Part shown: positions 1 to 5,716 of the stretch, piece by piece | Numbering within the stretch: the first letter of the stretch is position 1 | Layout: each line of letters opens with the position of its first letter | From: Verrucomicrobiales bacterium | Lineage (GTDB): Bacteria > Verrucomicrobiota > Verrucomicrobiia > Limisphaerales > UBA1100 | NCBI GenBank assembly: GCA_002724615.1 | Contig: PBPF01000156.1 | Span: forward strand, 1 to 5,716 | DNA length: 5,716 nt | Direction of reading: 5' to 3' | The notes under the pieces: model-generated | Told to the model about the DNA's origin: nothing | Seen by the model: only the letters and a program-made list of their open reading frames with translations | Database searches by the model: none | Program-made: the position numbers and the translations under genes

Positions 1-9
1 AACGCGTCC

Positions 10-627
10 TTGCGACGAGGGGCGGGTGTCCTTATAAGACCGGCCGTGGATTCCCCGGATTTATCACGGTTGCGTGAGGGCGACCGGGCGGAGTGGAATG
101 CGGCGTTTCATTGGCTGTATCCCACGGCGCTGGCGGTGGCGCGCAACAAGCTGGGTGGGATGCACCCGGGGGAGGTGGAGGATGTAGCGCTTTCGGCCAT
201 TGAGGTGGTGGTGGAAAAGGTGGACGCGGTAAAGGAAGTTGGGGAGTTGAAAAAACTCTGCGCGGCGATCACACACAACAAGGCGGTGGACGTGATCCGC
301 AAGTTGGCGGTGGCGCCAAAGCCCACAACGGATGAGGCGGGAGATGAAGCGCCATATGATCCGCCGGACCCGGCATCACCGCTGGCTGGATTGGACGCGG
401 AGGAGTTGTCAGGGTTGCTGGAGGAATGCATGGCGGGGTTGCGGGAGCCTTGCCGGCAGTTGCTGGAGGCGGCGTTTTTGCGGGGATTGAAGCAACGGGA
501 AATCTCGGAGGAATTGGGGATGCCAATGGGCTCGGTGGGGGTCAATTTGTCGCGGTGTTTAAAAAAGATGGGGGAAATTGCAAAAAATGCGGGGATTCAA
601 GAGGAAATGAGAATGTTCTTGGAGTGA
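10..627 (+). CDS. ECF-type RNA polymerase sigma-70 family factor (5' end uncertain)
   Basis: This is probably an alternative sigma factor that directs RNA polymerase to a specific promoter set. Residues about 24-100 fit sigma region 2: EDVALSAI (57-64) lies at the core-binding helix, and LKKLCAAITHNKAVDVIRK (80-98) resembles the region 2.3/2.4 segment for promoter melting and -10 recognition. An acidic, proline-rich linker (about 101-128) leads to region 4 (about 129-190), with a helix-turn-helix at KQREISEELGMPMGSVGVNL (161-180). The 205-residue length and the lack of regions 1 and 3 fit the ECF class. The start is unsure: TTG at 10 is used here, GTG at 46 is an alternative giving 193 residues, and the frame stays open to base 1, so the gene may begin outside the window. 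No anti-sigma factor gene follows; the next gene, 87 bases on, encodes an FHA protein. Leucine is mostly TTG (13 codons by hand count). Class is confident; regulon unknown. Confidence 0.85.
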   Translation: MRRGAGVLIRPAVDSPDLSRLREGDRAEWNAAFHWLYPTALAVARNKLGGMHPGEVEDVALSAIEVVVEKVDAVKEVGELKKLCAAITHNKAVDVIRKLAVAPKPTTDEAGDEAPYDPPDPASPLAGLDAEELSGLLEECMAGLREPCRQLLEAAFLRGLKQREISEELGMPMGSVGVNLSRCLKKMGEIAKNAGIQEEMRMFLE

Positions 628-705
628 TTTTTTTGGCGGTTTTATGTAAGAAAATGGGCTTTACGCCCGATGTACCCATGACAACGCAATGCAGACACGG
701 ATTTT

Positions 706-710
706 GAGGG
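706..710 (+). promoter_or_regulatory. Shine-Dalgarno-like GAGGG before the FHA gene
   Basis: GAGGG lies four bases upstream of the ATG at 715, a slightly short but usable spacing. It supports that ATG as the start of the FHA protein. It is the only clear Shine-Dalgarno-like motif before a gene in this window; the sulfatase, oxidoreductase and SDR starts lack one. Confidence 0.5.
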
Positions 711-714
711 CATA

Positions 715-2091
715 ATGAACTCGCGAACGGAACAACAATTCAAGGCCATCGCCAGCGCGCTGGAGGCACTGGAGCGACGGGTGGCACAACACGGGATCGG
801 CCCGGCCGAGCGCACGAAATTACAGGCTGACTTGACGGCGGTGGGCCGACAATTGCGTGAACAGGAGGATCGCCTGCAAACCGCCCGTACCGTGGTGGGG
901 CCGGACTTGAAGTGTCCGGAAAGCGGCGAGACGATGGGCACCTGCCGGATTTTAAATAGTGACGCCGCAATCAGTGATGACGGGCTGTGGTTTAGCCCCG
1001 GCGCACTGCCGCGGTTGCTGGCGACCTTTGAGGAACGCACCGGGCGCAGTCCGACGACCAGTTTGGAGCAGGTGATTTTGGAACTGGACGCGGAGCAGGC
1101 CAAGCAACGCGCACGCAGCGGCCTGCACCGATTGTCCGATCGGCTGAACGCCGTCCGCAAGGCACTGGCCGAGACCCGTGAGACACCTGCCGGCGACCCG
1201 CACTTGGCGGCTATTACTGATGAGGTTGCCGAGCTGAAAAAGCAGGCAGCAAATATGGATCTTGCCGCCGGCCAGGTCGCTCAGCCCAACATCACTCCGC
1301 ACCCCGGCGCGCTTGTCAGCCTTGTGCGCGACGGCGAGCAGCCCTGCTACCTGTATGCCCACGAGGGCAGCAAGGCGTGGCTGGGCCGCGGCAGCAAGTG
1401 CTCCGTCCGCATCAAGGACAAACGGATTAGCCGCCTGCACTGCGTGATTATCTCCGCTGGCAATAACTGGTACGTGGCCGACCTCGGCTCGCGCAATGGC
1501 ACCTATGTGAACGGCGTGCGTATCGAGGAACCGGTTCGCCTCTCGCACAATGACACGGTCAACCTCGGTGGTGGCGCCTCTTTGAATTTTTCTGTCATCG
1601 CCATCGCTGTAAACGAAGAGGAATTTTACACCCTCGCCCTGAAGGAAATCACAGGCCAAGCCACCGACGACGACCGGGAGGAACTGGAGGACCTGCTTGA
1701 GCAGAAGGCCGAACTTCGCGCCGAATACGATCTGCTGCGGCACGGCTCCGTGATCGCCCGTGATGCCCTGCCACTTGTCAATGCGTTGGACGCCACTGAG
1801 GGCACACTCTCGGAGGCCGGCATTGCCAGGCTGGATTCGCACGTCACCAAAACCTTCAGTGTCCGGCGCGAAGACATTGAGCAGCAACTCGCCGCCAGCA
1901 GCCGTGTCTCCCCGCAAACCGGCGGACGGCTTACACGCGTCCAAGTGGGCGAAGCGGAACTTGAGGCCGACCTGTCACCGGGACGAAACCGCGGCGGCAT
2001 CTTTGTTCGGCGAGATCAATTCCAAGCCCTCCTGCGCCAGCCACAGGCCGGTGAGCAGCTTCGCGAGGCCATCGAGTTGGCCGAAGCATAA
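715..2091 (+). CDS. FHA-domain protein with N-terminal coiled coil and degenerate zinc-ribbon-like segment
   Basis: This 458-residue protein is probably a cytoplasmic phospho-threonine-reading adaptor; no signal peptide or membrane segment is visible. Residues 1-60 are charged and helical, likely a coiled coil. Residues 67-102 resemble a zf-TFIIB-type ribbon, with CP (67-68) and a terminal LWF..GAL (91-98), but three of the four expected cysteines are replaced. Residues 115-182 are again helical. The FHA domain spans about 200-295 and keeps the family's ligand-contacting signature: GRGS (224-227), S239 with H242 in SRLH, and NGTYVNG (261-267). Family knowledge says FHA domains bind phospho-threonine peptides made by Ser/Thr kinases; none is encoded here. 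Residues 300-345 look like a helical hairpin, and about 346-458 form a region I cannot assign. The gene follows the sigma factor by 87 bases, so it may belong to the same regulatory circuit. Leucine codon choice changes abruptly near codon 183. The FHA call is firm; the role is inferred. Confidence 0.9.
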   Translation: MNSRTEQQFKAIASALEALERRVAQHGIGPAERTKLQADLTAVGRQLREQEDRLQTARTVVGPDLKCPESGETMGTCRILNSDAAISDDGLWFSPGALPRLLATFEERTGRSPTTSLEQVILELDAEQAKQRARSGLHRLSDRLNAVRKALAETRETPAGDPHLAAITDEVAELKKQAANMDLAAGQVAQPNITPHPGALVSLVRDGEQPCYLYAHEGSKAWLGRGSKCSVRIKDKRISRLHCVIISAGNNWYVADLGSRNGTYVNGVRIEEPVRLSHNDTVNLGGGASLNFSVIAIAVNEEEFYTLALKEITGQATDDDREELEDLLEQKAELRAEYDLLRHGSVIARDALPLVNALDATEGTLSEAGIARLDSHVTKTFSVRREDIEQQLAASSRVSPQTGGRLTRVQVGEAELEADLSPGRNRGGIFVRRDQFQALLRQPQAGEQLREAIELAEA

Positions 2092-2144
2092 GCAGCCTTT
2101 TGCCTTTGATGACTTGAAAACGAGTTGCCGCCCGGCACACCGCC

Positions 2145-2159
2145 GGCGCATGATGCGCC
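2145..2159. repeat. Perfect palindrome abutting the sulfatase start codon
   Basis: GGCGCAT (2145-2151) and ATGCGCC (2153-2159) are perfect reverse complements around a single G at 2152. The repeat ends on the base just before the sulfatase ATG at 2160, in the place where a ribosome binding site would be. As RNA it could form a five-pair GC stem (GGCGC/GCGCC) with an ATGAT loop; as DNA it could be a dimer-binding operator. Function is inferred only. A 7-bp arm can arise by chance in GC-rich DNA, but the position is notable. Confidence 0.4.
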
Positions 2160-3569
2160 ATGCGATTCTTTGCCCTCTTCCTCTTGGCAAGTTGCCTTCT
2201 TGGGGCCGACCACCCCCGCAACCTGCTCGTTATCCAGACTGATGAGCATCATTTTAAAACTCTGGGGTGTTATGGCGGCAGGGTCGTGAAGACGCCGCAC
2301 ATTGACTGGATCGCCAAACAAGGCGCGGTGGCCACGAGTTTTTATGCAACTACGCCAGTGTGTTCGCCTTCGCGGGCGGCGCTGCTGAGCGGACGTTTTC
2401 CGCAGCACACGCCGGTGGTAAACAATAACATCAAGCTGGATGACAAGATCGTGACTTTCGCCGAGGTACTGCGCCGCAAGGGATACGCCACGGGCTACGC
2501 GGGCAAATGGCACTTGGACGGCGACGGCAAGCCGCAGTGGGCGCCGGCGCGCAAGTTTGGCTTCACGGACAATCGGTTCATGTTCAACCGGGGTCACTGG
2601 AAGAAATTTGAGGATACGAAGAACGGCCCACGCGTGGCGGCAAGGCGCAACGGACGCCCGTATTACGGAGTGGAGGGTGCAGATGAAAAATCGTTTTCCA
2701 CCGACTGGCTCACCGACAAGGTCATCGGGTTTGTGAATGCCAACAAGGGCAAGCCGTTTTGTTACATGGTCAGCTATCCCGATCCGCATGGGCCCAACAC
2801 GGTGCGTGCGCCTTACGACAAGATGTTCGCCAACGTGCGTGTGCCCATCCCGGCATCGGTCAACAAAACGCGTGCACAGACACCCGCTTGGGCGGCCAAG
2901 GCTCCGCGGGTTACCGCTGACACCATACGCGTGTTGATGCCCAAGTATTATGGCATGGTGAAATGTCTGGATGACAACGTGGGACGCATCCTCGCCGCGC
3001 TGCGCCAAAACGGGCAACTCGAGCAAACGATCATTGTCTTCACCAGCGACCACGGCGACCTCTGTGGCGAGCACGGCCGGCTGAACAAGGGCGTGCCGTA
3101 CGAGGGATCCGCGCGCATCCCTTTTCTCATCCACTGCCCCGGCAAGATCAAGCCCGGCACCGTAGTCGGGCAGGCTCTCAGCTGCGTGGATTTCCTTCCC
3201 ACCGTGATGGATTTACTGGATGTCAAACACGGGCTGAAGGTCGACGGCCGCAATGCTGTCGCACTCTTCACTGGCGCAAAGGCGAAATGGGACGACATCA
3301 CCTTTCTGCGCTCCACCACGAACCCACAGCAAGCCTGGCTGTGCGCCGTCACCGATCGTTACAAGCTCGTTTATGCCACCGTTGGCAAGCCGTGGTTGTA
3401 TGATTTGCAGGAAGACCCCGATGAACTGGTCAACCTCTACAACGACCCCGGCCAACGTAATCGAATCCGCGCCATGACCCGCGCGCTCGCCAAGTATTGC
3501 CGCGAGCAAAACGACGACTATATCAACCGCCCCAGGATCAAGGAGGCAGTTGCGGCGGTTCTGGATTGA
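2160..3569 (+). CDS. Secreted formylglycine-dependent sulfatase (S1 type), probable lipoprotein
   Basis: This enzyme should hydrolyse sulfate esters outside the cytoplasm. The N-terminus is a signal peptide with a short hydrophobic stretch (FFALFLL, 3-9), then LASC (9-12), which fits a lipobox with C12 as the lipidated residue; cleavage after A16 by signal peptidase I is the alternative. Sulfatase landmarks follow in order: metal-binding D28 in QTDEHH, the CSPSR signature (68-72) whose C68 becomes formylglycine, GYATGYAGKWHL (108-119) with K116 and H118, PDPHG (207-211) with H210, TSDHGD (295-300) with D297 and H298, and K310 before YEGSARIPF. A typical C-terminal WLYDLQEDPDELVNLY segment lies at 412-427. 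The 469-residue length is normal. An in-frame TGA at 2151 makes ATG 2160 the first possible ATG start, and no Shine-Dalgarno motif is present. The needed formylglycine-generating enzyme is not in the window. Substrate is unknown; sulfated polysaccharide is a reasonable guess. It is probably cotranscribed with the oxidoreductase 50 bases downstream. Confidence 0.93.
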   Translation: MRFFALFLLASCLLGADHPRNLLVIQTDEHHFKTLGCYGGRVVKTPHIDWIAKQGAVATSFYATTPVCSPSRAALLSGRFPQHTPVVNNNIKLDDKIVTFAEVLRRKGYATGYAGKWHLDGDGKPQWAPARKFGFTDNRFMFNRGHWKKFEDTKNGPRVAARRNGRPYYGVEGADEKSFSTDWLTDKVIGFVNANKGKPFCYMVSYPDPHGPNTVRAPYDKMFANVRVPIPASVNKTRAQTPAWAAKAPRVTADTIRVLMPKYYGMVKCLDDNVGRILAALRQNGQLEQTIIVFTSDHGDLCGEHGRLNKGVPYEGSARIPFLIHCPGKIKPGTVVGQALSCVDFLPTVMDLLDVKHGLKVDGRNAVALFTGAKAKWDDITFLRSTTNPQQAWLCAVTDRYKLVYATVGKPWLYDLQEDPDELVNLYNDPGQRNRIRAMTRALAKYCREQNDDYINRPRIKEAVAAVLD

Positions 3570-3619
3570 GTCTGCCGTTTCCCATTGACGCCCGCCGTTC
3601 GCCGCGCAAACCTTTCCGT

Positions 3620-5077
3620 ATGCCAAAGAACACTGAGCAGAACCGTCGAGATTTCATCAAGACCACCGGCAAGGTAGCCGGGGCCTCCGCGTTGGCCGGC
3701 GTGGCCATCCCCCATGTGCACGCCAATGTGGACGACACTGTGCAAGTCGCGCTTATCGGCGCGGGCGGGCGCGGCACGGGCGCGGCGCACAATGCGCTCT
3801 CCGTCTCCGCCGCCAACGGACCGACCAAGCTGGTGGCCATGGCGGATGTGTTTGAGAACAAGATGGCCAGCAGTTACAACTCGATCTCCAAGCGGCACGG
3901 CAAGGAGAAGGTCGCCCTGGGCAAGGTGAACGACAAGGGCATCCCGGAAAAAGGTTTCATTGGCTTCGACAGCTACCAGAAGGCAATGGATCAGCTGAAG
4001 CCGGGCGACATCGCCATCTTCACCACACCGCCGGGCTTCCGCTGGGTGTTCTTTGACTACGCGGTGAAGAAGGGCCTCAACGTGTTCATGGAAAAGCCGG
4101 TGACTGCCGACGGTTTTGGCACAAAGAAAATTCTGGAGATTAACAAGACCGCCAAGAAGAAGAACCTGAAGGTAGGCGTGGGCCTGATGTGCCGCCACAG
4201 CCGTGCGCGCCGCGAGATGACCAGCCGCATCGCCGACGGCCAACTGGGCGAGCTACTGCTGATGCGCTCCTACCGCATGCACGGCCCCGTGGCCTCCGCG
4301 CATTCGCTGCCACAGAAGCGGACAGATCCTAACCTTGAGGAGGTGCGCTGGCAGATCAAGCGCTTCCACAGCTTCCTGTGGGCCAGCGGCGGGTTGTTCA
4401 ACGACTACTACATCCACACCATCGACGAGTGCTGCTGGATGAAGGGCGCGCAACTTGGCGACCCCGAGAACGACAACCAGGACAGCTGGCCCCTCTACGC
4501 CCAGGCCACCGGCGGCCGGCATTATCGCGGCGACAACGTGGACCAGAACTTCGACTCCTATTCCGTCGAGTACACTTTCTCTGACGGCACCAAGCTCTGG
4601 CACAACGGCCGCACCATCAACGGCTGCCACAACGAGTTCGCCAGCTACGCGCACGGCACCAAGGGTCTCGGCATCTTCTCCATTAACGGCCACTGGCCGG
4701 CGGACGCGCAAATGTTCAAGGGCCAAACCCCCAACCCCGCCAACCTCACGTGGCGCTTCAACAAGCGCATCGGCGGCAAGCTCATCAAGGAAAGCAACCC
4801 CTATCAGGACGAGTGGGACGACCTGCTCGACGCCATCCGCAACGACAAGCCCTTCAACGAAGCCGACCGCGGCGCGCGCGCCAGCCAAGTCTGCAACATG
4901 GGCCGCATGGCCGCCCACACCGGCCAGCGCATCACGTGGGACCAGTCCATAAACGCCCCCGCCTTTGCGCCCAAGATCGACCAGATGACCCTCAACGGCC
5001 CCGCCCCGGTGAAAGCCGACAAGGACGGCAAATACCCCGTCCCCATGCCCGGCATCATCAAGGATCGCGAATATTAA
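3620..5077 (+). CDS. Tat-exported Gfo/Idh/MocA-family oxidoreductase
   Basis: This is a predicted NAD(P)-dependent oxidoreductase of 485 residues, related to glucose-fructose oxidoreductase and inositol dehydrogenase. The N-terminus has a twin-arginine signal: NRRDFIK (8-14), a mildly hydrophobic stretch rich in Ala and Gly, and a likely cleavage after HVHA (32-35). The Rossmann domain starts at VALIGAGGRG (43-52). MEKP (157-160) holds the family's conserved lysine K159, and GGLFNDYYIHTID (257-269) supplies the usual D262/H266 pair of the C-terminal domain (about 180-430). The open frame runs back to 3497, but that part overlaps the sulfatase gene and would put 41 residues before the Tat signal, so ATG 3620 is chosen. 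No Shine-Dalgarno motif is seen. It lies 50 bases after the sulfatase and 22 bases before a strong terminator, so it probably ends that operon. Tat export fits folding around a tightly held cofactor, as known for Zymomonas glucose-fructose oxidoreductase. Substrate is unknown, probably a sugar or derivative. Confidence 0.92.
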   Translation: MPKNTEQNRRDFIKTTGKVAGASALAGVAIPHVHANVDDTVQVALIGAGGRGTGAAHNALSVSAANGPTKLVAMADVFENKMASSYNSISKRHGKEKVALGKVNDKGIPEKGFIGFDSYQKAMDQLKPGDIAIFTTPPGFRWVFFDYAVKKGLNVFMEKPVTADGFGTKKILEINKTAKKKNLKVGVGLMCRHSRARREMTSRIADGQLGELLLMRSYRMHGPVASAHSLPQKRTDPNLEEVRWQIKRFHSFLWASGGLFNDYYIHTIDECCWMKGAQLGDPENDNQDSWPLYAQATGGRHYRGDNVDQNFDSYSVEYTFSDGTKLWHNGRTINGCHNEFASYAHGTKGLGIFSINGHWPADAQMFKGQTPNPANLTWRFNKRIGGKLIKESNPYQDEWDDLLDAIRNDKPFNEADRGARASQVCNMGRMAAHTGQRITWDQSINAPAFAPKIDQMTLNGPAPVKADKDGKYPVPMPGIIKDREY

Positions 5078-5099
5078 AATCAGGACCACGTTTCCCGCT

Positions 5100-5133
5100 A
5101 CCCGCGACTGGCAACGGTCGCGGGTTTTGTTTT
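5100..5133 (+). terminator. Intrinsic terminator after the oxidoreductase gene
   Basis: ACCCGCGAC (5100-5108) and GTCGCGGGT (5117-5125) form a perfect nine-pair GC-rich stem around an eight-base loop (TGGCAACG). It is followed by a T-rich tract, TTTTGTTTT, at 5125-5133. The T tract is only on the right, so it acts on + strand transcription. It starts 22 bases after the oxidoreductase stop codon and separates the sulfatase-oxidoreductase unit from the SDR gene. Confidence 0.9.
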
Positions 5134-5182
5134 CACAGGCTCGACAAACCGTTGTGGTTGGGCCGTAATCGTGCGTTCCAAA

Positions 5183-5716
5183 ATGCGTTTACAAGACCAA
5201 ATCATTCTCGTGACCGGCAGCACGACCGGCATTGGGGAATTCATGGCTCGACGGTTCGTGGCTGAGGGAGCCAAGGTGATTTTGCACGGGCGTAACGCGG
5301 AACGAGGCGAGACCTTGCTCACGGAATTGGGCGAGGAGAACGCAGCGTTTTGTCGGGGCGACTTGGGCGACGCGGATTACCCGGAGCAGTTGGCCCGCGA
5401 CGCGCTGGCCGTGTATGGCCGCATTGATGCGCTGGTCAATAACGCCGGCCTCGTAACACGAAGTAAAATCGAGCAGACGGACGCGGAGTTTTTTGACCGC
5501 ATCATCGCAGTGAACGCGCGCGCGCCACTGCTGCTCATCCGCGCACTGTTGCCGGCGTTAAAGGAATCGCGCGGGTGCGTGCTAAACATCGGCTCCATCC
5601 TCGCCTATTGCGGGCAGGAAAATCTGGTGGCGTACTCGATGAGCAAGGGGGCGTTGATGACGATGACGCGCAACCTCGCCGACTCGCAGGCGCGACACCA
5701 CGTGCGGTTCAACCAG
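5183..5716 (+). CDS. Classical short-chain dehydrogenase/reductase (SDR), 3' end cut by the window
   Basis: This is the first 178 codons of an NAD(P)-dependent SDR, a cytoplasmic oxidoreductase family of about 250 residues; the remainder lies past the right edge. The cofactor-binding TGSTTGIG (11-18) follows the first beta strand QIILV. R37 in HGR, at the end of the second strand, is compatible with NADP preference but does not prove it. D60 in GDL fits the adenine-ring contact. NNAG (86-89), N111, S138 in NIGS, and Y151 with K155 in YSMSK form the complete catalytic set with normal spacing, so the enzyme should be active. ATG 5183 gives the family's usual short N-terminus; GTG at 5171 is in frame but less likely. 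No Shine-Dalgarno motif is seen. The gene begins 49 bases after a terminator and so probably has its own promoter, though I find no clear -35/-10 pair. Substrate is unknown; sugar, polyol or 3-oxoacyl substrates are all possible. Confidence 0.92.
   Translation, partial: MRLQDQIILVTGSTTGIGEFMARRFVAEGAKVILHGRNAERGETLLTELGEENAAFCRGDLGDADYPEQLARDALAVYGRIDALVNNAGLVTRSKIEQTDAEFFDRIIAVNARAPLLLIRALLPALKESRGCVLNIGSILAYCGQENLVAYSMSKGALMTMTRNLADSQARHHVRFNQ

Noticed and set aside
598..634. Possible terminator at the end of the sigma gene
   Set aside because: CAAGA/TCTTG gives only a five-pair stem with a large loop, separated from the T run at 628-634. It is too weak to call.
633..665. Possible sigma-70 promoter (TTGGCG at 633) before the FHA gene
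   Set aside because: No acceptable -10 hexamer lies at 16-18 bases; the nearest AT-rich candidates are too close or too far.
656..668. Small inverted repeat GGGC-TTTAC-GCCC between the sigma and FHA genes
   Set aside because: A four-pair stem is expected by chance, and no T tract or promoter context supports it.
952..1944. Long open frame on the minus strand opposite the FHA gene
   Set aside because: The opposite strand encodes a recognisable FHA protein. The minus-strand product has no motif and is explained by GC-rich codon structure.
2150..2242. Small gene starting at the ATG-ATG pair at 2150
   Set aside because: It would encode a 30-residue product overlapping the sulfatase signal peptide, with no ribosome binding site and no recognisable feature. 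It is mentioned only as a possible influence on initiation.
2016..3134. 372-codon open frame on the minus strand opposite the sulfatase
   Set aside because: It mirrors a sulfatase with all its active-site motifs, straddles the spacer and the end of the FHA gene, and shows no recognisable domain.
3497..3619. Longer N-terminal start for the oxidoreductase
   Set aside because: It would overlap the sulfatase gene by 73 bases and place 41 residues before a well-positioned Tat signal. The ATG at 3620 explains the protein better.
4253..5089. 278-codon open frame on the minus strand opposite the oxidoreductase
   Set aside because: It is a Val/Ala/Gly-rich translation typical of the antisense of C-rich coding DNA, with no motifs.
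5152..5170. TTGTGG followed by TAATCG as an SDR promoter
   Set aside because: The spacing is far too short for a -35/-10 pair.

Overview
The window carries five protein-coding genes, all on the + strand and tightly packed. In order they are an ECF-type sigma factor, an FHA-domain protein, a secreted formylglycine-type sulfatase, a Tat-exported Gfo/Idh/MocA-family oxidoreductase, and the first 178 codons of a classical short-chain dehydrogenase/reductase (SDR) that runs off the right edge. No RNA gene, CRISPR array, transposase or insertion sequence was seen. No gene-free stretch exceeds about 110 bases.

Organism (inference): the DNA is GC-rich and mostly lacks Shine-Dalgarno motifs. The mix of a divergent ECF sigma factor, an FHA protein, a Cys-type sulfatase and a Tat-signal Gfo/Idh/MocA protein is typical of the Planctomycetes-Verrucomicrobia-Lentisphaerae group, perhaps a marine or freshwater verrucomicrobium or planctomycete. 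No phylogenetic marker in the window settles this.

Layout: 1-714 holds the sigma factor (possibly cut at its 5' end) and an 87-base spacer. 715-2091 encodes the FHA protein, with an N-terminal coiled coil, a degenerate zinc-ribbon-like segment, the FHA domain and an unassigned C-terminal region. Its leucine codon usage changes sharply near position 1260. A 68-base spacer ending in a palindrome directly abuts the sulfatase start. Sulfatase and oxidoreductase are 50 bases apart and the pair ends at a strong intrinsic terminator (5100-5133). The SDR gene starts 49 bases after the terminator as a separate unit.

How the genes may work together (inference): sigma factor and FHA protein look like a regulatory pair, the second able to read phospho-threonine signals from a Ser/Thr kinase encoded elsewhere. 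The sulfatase and the oxidoreductase both carry export signals and probably act outside the cytoplasm, possibly on sulfated or oxidisable carbohydrates. The SDR may be a cytoplasmic sugar or polyol dehydrogenase, but its substrate cannot be read from the sequence. I see no convincing previously undescribed system; the most unusual items are the FHA protein's architecture and codon break, and the palindrome at the sulfatase start.
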